A stretch of 13,694 bases of DNA, from positions 1-13,694 of the forward strand of contig JAOUHE010000033.1 in NCBI GenBank assembly GCA_029865285.1, in the 5' to 3' direction. This document shows, in pieces, positions 1 to 6,054 of the stretch. This DNA comes from Chloroflexota bacterium. GTDB lineage: Bacteria > Chloroflexota > Limnocylindria > QHBO01. A program made the position numbers and the translations under genes. Each line of letters starts with the position of its first letter. Position 1 is the first letter of the stretch. Under the pieces are notes generated by a model. The model was not told the origin of the DNA. It was given only the letters and a program-made list of their open reading frames with translations, and did not search any database.

Positions 1-389
1 TCTCGGAGGCTGCCGACATCCTGGTGCGCGAGTTCGGCCGCTTTACCGAGATCGGTCGCCGCTCGGCCATGGTCGATGAGGCGATTCCGCAGGTCAGCGC
101 GAACCTGTTGGAGGCCCCGATCGAGGAGCTCGACCTGCCGATGCGCGCCTACAACAGCCTGAAGCGCAACAACATCACGAAGATCGGTCAATTGCTGGCC
201 CTCGGTGACGACGAACTGCTCAGGATGCGGAATTTCGGCAAGAAGAGCCTCGACGAAATGAAGGAGCGTCTCGCACTCCGCGGGTTCGCCCCGCCGGAGG
301 CCAGCGCATCGAGCGCGGACGAGTCGGATCTCCCCGCCGCCGCCGAGCTGGACGAGGCGGCAGCAGCCGAGCTCGACCGGGAAGGCTGA
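1..389 (+). CDS. rpoA: DNA-directed RNA polymerase subunit alpha, 3' part (5' end outside window)
   Basis: This is the C-terminal part of the RNA polymerase alpha subunit; the reading frame (codons from position 3) is open to the left edge. The first visible residues, SEAADILVREFGRF, match the end of the alpha N-terminal assembly domain. The C-terminal domain follows at about nt 105-290, with the family signatures IEELDLPMRAYNSLKR and NFGKKSLDEMKE (nt 231-266). This domain contacts UP-element DNA and activators at promoters. After it comes an unusual Ala/Glu/Asp-rich acidic tail of about 30 residues (nt 291-386), longer than the few residues most alpha subunits have there. The stop is TGA at 387-389, and rplQ follows after 3 nt. 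The order rpoA-rplQ-truA-rplM-rpsI is widely conserved. Identity is certain; only the tail is atypical. Confidence 0.97.
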   Translation, partial: SEAADILVREFGRFTEIGRRSAMVDEAIPQVSANLLEAPIEELDLPMRAYNSLKRNNITKIGQLLALGDDELLRMRNFGKKSLDEMKERLALRGFAPPEASASSADESDLPAAAELDEAAAAELDREG

Positions 390-392
390 TCC

Positions 393-746
393 ATGCCGCA
401 TCGATTGGCCGGTCGCAAGCTCGGTCGAGGGAGCGCCCATCGTTACCACATGCTGGACAACCTGGCCGTGGCGGTCCTGCGCTACGAGAAGCTGAAGACC
501 ACCGAGGCGAAGGCCAAGGAGGTGCGCGGCATCGTGGATCGGATGATCACCCTGGCCAAGCGCGGGGACCTGTCCGCACGTCGGTCCCTCATTGCATCAA
601 TGCCGCACGAGCCACTCATCGTTGACAAGTTGATGGGTGAGCTTGCAGCAAAGTACGCGGACAGAGCGTCTGGGTACACGCGGATTGTGAAGATCGGGCA
701 GCGTCTCGGTGACGCCGCGCCGATCGTCCAGATCGAGCTGGTCTGA
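393..746 (+). CDS. rplQ: 50S ribosomal protein L17
   Basis: L17 is a large-subunit ribosomal protein near the peptide exit tunnel. The 117-residue product matches the short bacterial form of about 115-125 residues. It begins MPHRLAGRKLGRGSAHR, carries the family stretch TTEAKAKEVRGIVDRMITLAKRGDL (split here: TTEAKAKEVR, then GIVDRMITLAKRGDL), and ends GYTRIVKIGQRLGDAAPIVQIELV (GYTRI...GDAAP...IELV), as expected for a full-length protein. The ATG at 393 is preceded by GGGAAGG (379-385), a usable Shine-Dalgarno inside the end of rpoA. The 3-nt gap to rpoA indicates co-transcription. Nothing is odd apart from the lack of the C-terminal extension that some actinobacterial L17 proteins have. Confidence 0.97.
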   Translation: MPHRLAGRKLGRGSAHRYHMLDNLAVAVLRYEKLKTTEAKAKEVRGIVDRMITLAKRGDLSARRSLIASMPHEPLIVDKLMGELAAKYADRASGYTRIVKIGQRLGDAAPIVQIELV

Positions 747-769
747 CCGGCTCGCAGAACCAGGTCGCA

Positions 770-1594
770 ATGATCTCGCCCGTGTCGCAGCGATGCGCCC
801 GGGCGGTGATTGCCTACGACGGAACCGACTTCGCCGGCTCCCAGCTCCAGCCGAACGCTCGGACGGTGCAAGGGGAACTGGAGGAGGCGCTTAACAGACT
901 GACCGGCGAGCGGGTGCGAGTCCGCTTCGCCGGGCGAACCGATGCCGGAGTGCACGCTACCGGCCAGGTCGTGGCTTTCTGTATCGCTCGCCGCCGTCGC
1001 GGTGAAGGGATCAGTTGGCCGGAGTTGCGGCGACGGCTGAATGCCATGCTGCCGCCGGACCTGGCGGTGCGGTCGCTCCGCGCCGCGCCCGCGGGCTTCG
1101 ACCCGCGGCGCGACGCTCGTCGCCGGGTCTACCGCTACCGCGTCCGGATGGCGGGCGACAAGCGGCCGACGGACCGGCATCGGACGCTCGAGATCGGCGA
1201 CCGGCTCAACGTGGCGGCCATGCGGGCCGCGGCAGCGGAGCTCCTTGGCGAACGCGACTTCGCGGCGCTCGGGAGTGACGTTGGAGGACGGACGGTGAGG
1301 CATCTCACGGAGGTGTCGATCAGCCGTAGCGGAACCAGCGTGGAGATCCGAGTCACGGCCAATGCCTTCCTGCGGCGCATGGTGCGCAGCATCGCGGCCC
1401 TCCTCCTCGAGGCGGGGCGCGGAAGGTTGACACCGGGCGAGGTTGCCGGGATGCTCGAAGGCGGGAAGCGTGCCCTCGACGGGCGGGCGGCACCGGCCTG
1501 CGGGCTGACCCTCGAGCGTGTCATCTATTCGAATACGGGTTCGGCCACCGGTAGCGGGGGCCGCGCGGAACAGGTCGAGAGGACGAGAGTGTGA
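770..1594 (+). CDS. truA: tRNA pseudouridine(38-40) synthase TruA
   Basis: TruA converts uridines 38-40 in the anticodon arm of many tRNAs to pseudouridine. The 274-residue product has the N-terminal YDGTDFAGSQLQP segment (residues 16-29), then GRTDAGVHATGQVVAF around residues 55-70 with the catalytic aspartate at D58. RRVYRYRV lies near residue 122, ANAFLRRMVRSIAALLLEAGRG is recognisable in the C-terminal half, and APACGLTLERV closes the fold. The last 20 or so residues (Ser/Gly/Arg-rich) extend beyond the usual end. The ATG at 770 has only a weak upstream purine stretch; GTG codons at 782 and 806 are in-frame alternatives and 806 would still keep the YDGTDF motif. The stop overlaps the GTG start of rplM by 4 nt (GTGA), so translation of the two is probably coupled. 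Confidence 0.95.
   Translation: MISPVSQRCARAVIAYDGTDFAGSQLQPNARTVQGELEEALNRLTGERVRVRFAGRTDAGVHATGQVVAFCIARRRRGEGISWPELRRRLNAMLPPDLAVRSLRAAPAGFDPRRDARRRVYRYRVRMAGDKRPTDRHRTLEIGDRLNVAAMRAAAAELLGERDFAALGSDVGGRTVRHLTEVSISRSGTSVEIRVTANAFLRRMVRSIAALLLEAGRGRLTPGEVAGMLEGGKRALDGRAAPACGLTLERVIYSNTGSATGSGGRAEQVERTRV
1577..1583 (+). promoter_or_regulatory. Ribosome binding site for rplM inside truA
   Basis: The sequence GAGAGGA ends 7 nt before the GTG at 1591. It is a good Shine-Dalgarno match at normal spacing and supports GTG 1591 as the rplM start, even though it lies within the last codons of truA. It would let ribosomes load on rplM independently of truA translation. Confidence 0.6.
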
Positions 1595-2019
1595 AGACGT
1601 ACGCAGTCAAGGCGAGCGAGATCGAGCGGCAGTGGTGGCTGGTCGACGCGAGCGGTCAGACGCTCGGGCGGCTGGCTACCCGCATCGCCACCCTGCTCGA
1701 GGGAAAGCACAAGGTCATCTACTCGCCCCACCTCGACACCGGCGACCATGTGGTCGTCCTCAACGCGGCGAAGATCAAGGTGACCGGCAACAAGCTGACC
1801 CAGAAGCAGTACTACCGACACTCGAACTACCCGGGTGGCCTGAAGCAGGAGAGCCTGGCCACGCTGCTCGAGCGGAAGCCCGAGCTGATCATCGAGCGAG
1901 CCGTCAAGGGGATGCTCCCGCAGAATCGGCTCGGTCGGGCCATGTTCAAGAAGCTGAAGGTCTACGCAGGAGCGGACCACCCACACCAGGCGCAGCAGCC
2001 GACCGCTGCCGAGCTGTAA
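1591..2019 (+). CDS. rplM: 50S ribosomal protein L13
   Basis: L13 is an early-assembly protein of the large ribosomal subunit. The 142-residue product has the usual bacterial length. It shows WWLVDASGQTLGRLAT near the N-terminus, GKHKVIYSPHLDTGDHVVV around residues 38-56, the NAAKIKVTGNKL segment, YYRHSNYPGGLK near residue 70-85, and the C-terminal signature KGMLPQNRLGRAMFKKLKVY followed by AGADHPHQAQQP. The start is GTG at 1591, backed by GAGAGGA at 1577-1583 and by the family N-terminus (MKTY). It overlaps the truA stop by 4 nt. rpsI follows after 16 nt, the standard L13-S9 pair. Confidence 0.97.
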   Translation: MKTYAVKASEIERQWWLVDASGQTLGRLATRIATLLEGKHKVIYSPHLDTGDHVVVLNAAKIKVTGNKLTQKQYYRHSNYPGGLKQESLATLLERKPELIIERAVKGMLPQNRLGRAMFKKLKVYAGADHPHQAQQPTAAEL

Positions 2020-2035
2020 CGAGGATAGTCAACAC

Positions 2036-2428
2036 GTGAGCACGAACTACGTCTACGGTACCGGGCGTCGGAAGGAAGCCACCGCCCGCGTCCGCCTGCT
2101 TCCCGGCGATGGCAGCATCGTGGTGAACGGGAAGGACGCTGCGGACTATTTCGGCGGGACCGCCGGACTGGCGCAGCTGCGGGTTCCCTTCCGGGTGACC
2201 GAGACGGAGGGCCGCTACTCAGCAAGCGTGCTGGTGGCCGGGGGCGGGTTCTCGGGCCAGGCGGGCGCCATCCGCCATGGCATCGCCCGTGCCCTTGTCA
2301 GCGCACACCCCGATTCGCGCGGCGCACTCCGCGCGGCGGGGATGCTGACCCGCGACCCGCGGGCCAAGGAGCGCAAGAAGTACGGTCTCAAGCGGGCGCG
2401 CAAGGCGCCGCAGTACACCAAGCGATAG
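2036..2428 (+). CDS. rpsI: 30S ribosomal protein S9
   Basis: S9 is a small-subunit head protein whose C-terminal tail reaches the P-site tRNA. The 130-residue product is full length: YGTGRRKEATARVRL at the N-terminus, VNGKDAADYFGG near residues 30-42, GGGFSGQAGAIRHGIARAL in the middle, LTRDPRAKERKKYGLKRARK near the end, and the invariant terminal KAPQYTKR. The start is GTG at 2036, with GAGGA at 2021-2025 as probable ribosome binding site. It is the last gene of the ribosomal operon; a hairpin terminator begins 31 nt after the stop. Confidence 0.97.
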   Translation: MSTNYVYGTGRRKEATARVRLLPGDGSIVVNGKDAADYFGGTAGLAQLRVPFRVTETEGRYSASVLVAGGGFSGQAGAIRHGIARALVSAHPDSRGALRAAGMLTRDPRAKERKKYGLKRARKAPQYTKR

Positions 2429-2459
2429 GCCGTTGCCGTCCGGCGGCACGGTGCAGAGC

Positions 2460-2495
2460 AAAGGGACCCCGGCAAGTTCGCCAGGGTCCCTTTGG
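2460..2495 (+). terminator. Hairpin terminator after rpsI
   Basis: AAAGGGACCC (2460-2469) pairs perfectly with GGGTCCCTTT (2484-2493), giving a 10-bp stem. Inside it, after one C/A mismatch, GGC (2471-2473) pairs with GCC (2480-2482) around the loop AAGTTC. The 3' flank has only three T residues, which form part of the stem, so this is a strong hairpin with a weak T-tract. Its position between the ribosomal operon and cdaA supports a terminator or attenuator. The intergenic sequence 2429-2459 before it shows nothing recognisable. Confidence 0.75.
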
Positions 2496-2508
2496 TATCA
2501 TCGGATCC
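2493..2508 (+). promoter_or_regulatory. Possible extended -10 promoter for the cdaA operon
   Basis: TGGTATCAT (2493-2501) fits an extended -10 element (TGn followed by TATCAT, one mismatch to TATAAT). No convincing -35 hexamer is found 15-19 bp upstream, which extended -10 promoters can tolerate. The predicted transcription start is near 2508, two nucleotides before the TTG at 2510. This is inferred from one motif only. It directly abuts the terminator hairpin, where a promoter for a new operon would be expected. Confidence 0.4.
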
Positions 2509-2509
2509 C

Positions 2510-3484
2510 TTGTTAGACGCCATCACGGACTTCTTCGGGACCTACCTGCGCGGTAGCTGGACGGCGCTCATCGACATTGCGCTGGTGGCAATCCTCATCT
2601 ACTGGATGTTCATCCTCATCCGCGGAACGCGGGCGCTGCGCATCGTCATCGGTCTGACCATGGTCTACCTGGTCTATCTGCTGGCCGAAGCTGCGGACCT
2701 GCGGCTCCTGTCGACCCTGCTGCAGACCGGGGCGGTGGTTGGTCTGTTCGCGATCGTGGTCGTGTTCCAGCCCGAACTTCGGCGAGGGCTCGAGCAGATC
2801 GGACGATTCGGGTCGTTCAATCGATTCTTCGTCAGCGCCGACGTGTCGTCCGCCGAGCGAGTGGCACGCGAGATCAGCCGCGCGGCGCGCCTGATCTCAG
2901 GATCGCGGCACGGCGCCCTCATCGTCCTGGAGCGAGAGACCGGCCTCGCCGACCTGGCCGAATCGGCGGTCCTGCTGCACGCGGACCTGCGCGCGGAGCT
3001 GCTGGCCACGCTCTTCTACACCGGGACCGCACTTCACGACGGCGCGGTGATCGTCACCGGCGAGAAGATACTGGCGGCGGGGGTCGTCCTGCCGCTCTCG
3101 CAGAACGTGCTCGACTCCGAACGCTACGGCACGCGGCATCGTGCGGCCATCGGGATCAGCGAGCAGTCAGACGCGATCATCGTGGTCGTAAGCGAGGAGA
3201 CCGGATCGGTGTCGCTCGTGCTGCGTGGGCGGATTGAGCGCAACCTGACCGAGGAGCAGTTGCGCCGGCGCATCCTGAACCTGATCCGCCCCCAGCAGCC
3301 GCGCCGCCAGGCGCCGCTGCTGCGGCGCACGCTGGAGGGCCGCTGGGGCGTGCCCCCAGATGAGGACGCCCAACCGATCGACCCCGACGAGCGGGTGGTC
3401 ACCCCCACGCCGGATGACGCGGTGGCCGCCAGCGGTGAGCCCGCAGTGGCCGGCGCCGGGTCTCCGGAACGGAAGCGTCCGTAG
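2510..3484 (+). CDS. cdaA: Diadenylate cyclase CdaA (c-di-AMP synthase)
   Basis: CdaA condenses two ATP into cyclic di-AMP at the inner face of the membrane. With the TTG at 2510 as start, the product is 324 residues. It has three N-terminal membrane helices at about 19-38, 43-59 and 73-87, with the family segment LIRGTRALRIVIGL between and VVFQPELRRGLEQIGR after them. The DAC domain follows, with both catalytic motifs: DGA at 177-179 (in ALHDGAVIV) and RHR at 209-211 (in YGTRHRAAIG). The C-terminus carries a Pro/Arg then Asp/Pro-rich extension of about 60 residues, probably disordered; the family is usually near 270 residues. An in-frame TTG at 2492 would add six residues but lies inside the terminator stem and upstream of the predicted transcription start, so 2510 is preferred. 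cdaR follows with no gap. Confidence 0.93.
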   Translation: MLDAITDFFGTYLRGSWTALIDIALVAILIYWMFILIRGTRALRIVIGLTMVYLVYLLAEAADLRLLSTLLQTGAVVGLFAIVVVFQPELRRGLEQIGRFGSFNRFFVSADVSSAERVAREISRAARLISGSRHGALIVLERETGLADLAESAVLLHADLRAELLATLFYTGTALHDGAVIVTGEKILAAGVVLPLSQNVLDSERYGTRHRAAIGISEQSDAIIVVVSEETGSVSLVLRGRIERNLTEEQLRRRILNLIRPQQPRRQAPLLRRTLEGRWGVPPDEDAQPIDPDERVVTPTPDDAVAASGEPAVAGAGSPERKRP

Positions 3485-4708
3485 ATGAGCTGGCTCATAC
3501 GCAACTGGCCACTCAAGCTCGGCGCTCTCCTGTTGGCGACCATCCTGTACACCGGGCTCGTCTTCTCCGGGTCGTTTTCTGAGCAGACCTTTTCCGGCGT
3601 GCCGATCGTGACCCTCGGCCAGCCGGAAGGCTCCTACCTCATGACGCAACAGCTCAATACGGTCGACATCCGCTACCGCATCGCAGCCGATGCTCCGGCG
3701 CGGGTAACGGTCGACTCGTTCGCCGTGACGGTGGACCTGAGCGGCTACGACATGGATCTGGCGCCCCAGCGCCAGTCGCTCCCCCTGCGGGTGCGCGCGG
3801 TGAGCGAGGGGCTTGCCATCGTGTCATTCGAGCCGAGCGCGGTGTCGGTCTCGATTGACGTGCTTGCCGAGCGCCAGGTTCGCGTCACGGTTGACTCGGG
3901 GGAGGTACCGCCAGGCCTGGAGATCGGGACCCCGCGACTGGGCGACCGCCTGGTCACCGCGAGTGGTCCGGCCAGCCTTCTCGCGCGCGTGGATCACGCG
4001 GTGGCGCGGGTGCGCATCGATCAATCGGGCATCGACGTGTCCTCGCAGGTCGAGCTCGACCCGGTGGATGTCGACGGCCGTACCGTCGCCTCGGTCGAGC
4101 TCACCCCATCGACGACGCACGTGGATGTCGACGTCAGCACCGTCGAGACGAGCAAGACGGTGCCCGTGCGGCCGATCCTGTCCGGCACTCCTGCGCCGGG
4201 CTACGAGATCGTCAGCGTCTCCGTGGACCCGGCGGTGATCACCCTCCTCGGCTCCCCCGAGGCCCTCGCGGCGATCACGGAGGTGGTCACCGAGCCGATC
4301 TCCCTGGCGGGCAGGACGGCGACCCTTGCGGTGCCGGGCGTTCTCGTCGTTCCGCCGGACATGCGGCTGGCGATCGAGGCGCCCGGACCGACCGTCACGG
4401 TCGATCTGCGCGCCGCCATCCTGGCGCGTACCTTCGTGTTGGCGGTGCAATGTTTCGGCGAGCCGGTCGGAAGCGCTTGCCTCCCACAGGTCGGCCAGGT
4501 GGCCGTGACCCTTCGAGGCACGCTCGCCGCGCTGGATGCCGTGGACCCGGGCACGTTGATTGTGACCCTGGACGTGACCGGGCTCGGACCGGGCACGCAC
4601 GCCGTGGTGCCCGCGTTGAGCACGCCCGGCGGCTTGCTCCTGGTCGGTATCTCACCCGGATCGGTGACCGTGGTGATCACTCCGCCGGCGACGCCGCCGG
4701 CCGCTTGA
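3485..4708 (+). CDS. cdaR: CdaR, YbbR-domain regulator of CdaA
   Basis: CdaR is an extracytoplasmic, membrane-anchored partner that modulates CdaA in Firmicutes. The 407-residue product starts with a short charged end and one membrane helix at about residues 10-28 (an uncleaved anchor), as is typical (RNWPLKLGALLLATILY). The rest is beta-rich and reads as four YbbR-like repeats at roughly 32-125, 128-217, 224-308 and 316-400, each with a hydrophobic TVD/VSIDV-type closing strand. Two cysteines (C323, C332) sit in the last repeat and could form a disulfide outside the cell. The ATG immediately follows the cdaA stop (TAGATG), and the stop overlaps the glmM ATG by one base (TGATG), so coupling across cdaA-cdaR-glmM is likely. 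Sequence conservation in YbbR proteins is low; the assignment rests on architecture plus context. Confidence 0.88.
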   Translation: MSWLIRNWPLKLGALLLATILYTGLVFSGSFSEQTFSGVPIVTLGQPEGSYLMTQQLNTVDIRYRIAADAPARVTVDSFAVTVDLSGYDMDLAPQRQSLPLRVRAVSEGLAIVSFEPSAVSVSIDVLAERQVRVTVDSGEVPPGLEIGTPRLGDRLVTASGPASLLARVDHAVARVRIDQSGIDVSSQVELDPVDVDGRTVASVELTPSTTHVDVDVSTVETSKTVPVRPILSGTPAPGYEIVSVSVDPAVITLLGSPEALAAITEVVTEPISLAGRTATLAVPGVLVVPPDMRLAIEAPGPTVTVDLRAAILARTFVLAVQCFGEPVGSACLPQVGQVAVTLRGTLAALDAVDPGTLIVTLDVTGLGPGTHAVVPALSTPGGLLLVGISPGSVTVVITPPATPPAA

Positions 4709-6039
4709 TGGGTCGCCTGTTCGGCACAGACGGAATTCGCGGCGTAGCGAACGTCGATCTGACTCCGACGCTGTCCCACGACCTCGGCCGCGCGCTCGGG
4801 CATCTGCTCGATGCTCGGGGCCGCCAGGTCGTGATCGGACAGGACACCCGGCGATCGGGAGACATGCTGGTCGCCGCGACGGCGGCGGGGCTGGCCTCCG
4901 TCGGGGTCGACGTCGTCGAGCTCGGCGTCGTGACCACGCCCTGCCTGGCGCATGTCGCCGAATCGGGCGAGTTCGCCGCGGGAATCATGGTCTCGGCCTC
5001 GCACAATCCGGCCGATGACAACGGTTTGAAGGTGGTGTCGGGTGGACGCAAGTTTGACGACGAGGCCGAGGAAGAGCTCGAGCGGCTGATCCTGCGTGCG
5101 GAATCGTTACCCGGCGCCACGAACGCCGGCCTGGGGAGGATCAGCCGCGACGATTCGTGGGTTGAGCACTACCGCGATCATCTGCGCTCTGCGGCCGAAG
5201 GGGCGCTTGTCGGCCTCCGCATCGGCCTCGACTGCGCCAACGGCTCGGCCAGCGCCATTGCGCCCGACCTCTTCCGCGAGCTGGGTGCCGTGGTCACCGC
5301 GCTGTCTTCAAGCCCGGATGGTGCCAACATCAACCTCGGATCTGGTTCGACTCATCCCGAGGCACTCGCCGCCGCCGTCCTTTCCGAGGGCCTCGACCTT
5401 GGGCTGGCGTTCGATGGCGACGGTGACCGCCTTATCGCCGTTGACGAGCGGGGAAGCATCGTGGACGGAGACAAGGTGATGGGCATCTGTGCCCTTGCCC
5501 GCCTCGCGGAGGGTACGTTGCGGCACGGGATCCTGGTGGCCACGGTGATGAGCAATGCCGGCCTGGAGCGTGCCGTCGTTGCTGCCGGCGGGAGGATGTT
5601 GCGCACGCCCGTCGGTGATCGTCATGTGCTCGAGGCGATGGAGCGCGCTGACGCCGTCCTCGGGGGCGAGCAGTCCGGGCACATCATCTTCCGCGATCGC
5701 GCCTCGACCGGCGACGGGATGCTGACCGCCATCGAACTGATCCGCACGGTCCGCGCGGCGGGAGGGCCGAGCCTGGGAGAACTGGCCGACCGAATTCCGA
5801 CCGTTCCGCAGGTGATGATAAACTCAGCCGTCCGCCACCGGGATCAATGGGAGCTCGATCCGGAGTTCGCCAGCGCCGTCGCCCGCGCCGAGGCCCGTCT
5901 GGGCTCGCAGGGGCGGATCCTGGTGCGGCCTTCGGGGACCGAGCCCATGATCCGGATCATGGTGGAGGGCGATGACGCCGGCGAGATCGAAGAGATCGCC
6001 AGGGGCCTCTCCGAATTGGCCGTCGGGCGCCTGAACTAG
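4708..6039 (+). CDS. glmM: Phosphoglucosamine mutase GlmM
   Basis: GlmM interconverts glucosamine-6-phosphate and glucosamine-1-phosphate on the way to UDP-GlcNAc. The 443-residue product has the normal length and all four alpha-D-phosphohexomutase signatures: the N-terminal LFGTDGIRG (4-12), the active-site serine S98 in VSASHNP (95-101), the metal-binding loop DGDGDR (236-241), the sugar-binding GGEQSGH (319-325), and the phosphate-binding RPSGTEP (407-413). The frame is open further upstream, but ATG 4708 gives the family N-terminus and the one-base overlap with the cdaR stop. No Shine-Dalgarno is visible, so translation probably depends on coupling. In Firmicutes, GlmM encoded beside CdaA also binds and inhibits it; the same regulation is plausible here but not shown by sequence. 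Confidence 0.97.
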   Translation: MGRLFGTDGIRGVANVDLTPTLSHDLGRALGHLLDARGRQVVIGQDTRRSGDMLVAATAAGLASVGVDVVELGVVTTPCLAHVAESGEFAAGIMVSASHNPADDNGLKVVSGGRKFDDEAEEELERLILRAESLPGATNAGLGRISRDDSWVEHYRDHLRSAAEGALVGLRIGLDCANGSASAIAPDLFRELGAVVTALSSSPDGANINLGSGSTHPEALAAAVLSEGLDLGLAFDGDGDRLIAVDERGSIVDGDKVMGICALARLAEGTLRHGILVATVMSNAGLERAVVAAGGRMLRTPVGDRHVLEAMERADAVLGGEQSGHIIFRDRASTGDGMLTAIELIRTVRAAGGPSLGELADRIPTVPQVMINSAVRHRDQWELDPEFASAVARAEARLGSQGRILVRPSGTEPMIRIMVEGDDAGEIEEIARGLSELAVGRLN

Positions 6040-6040
6040 A

Positions 6041-6047
6041 AGAGGAG
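6041..6047 (+). promoter_or_regulatory. Ribosome binding site for glmS
   Basis: AGAGGAG (6041-6047) ends 7 nt before the ATG at 6055. It is a strong Shine-Dalgarno directly after the glmM stop and fixes the glmS start. The 15-nt gap leaves no room for a glmS ribozyme. Confidence 0.65.
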
Positions 6048-6054
6048 CGAGCGC

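Noticed and set aside
2429..2509. c-di-AMP (ydaO-type) riboswitch before cdaA
   Set aside because: The gap is about 80 nt, mostly filled by the terminator hairpin; there is no room for the large ydaO fold.
4450..4707. Upstream extension of the glmM frame into cdaR
   Set aside because: GlmM proteins begin with the LFGTDGIRG block; ATG 4708 gives it and forms the TGATG junction, while the extension would overlap cdaR fully and is Arg-rich.
6040..6054. glmS ribozyme or other riboswitch before glmS
   Set aside because: Only 15 nt separate glmM and glmS, holding just a Shine-Dalgarno.
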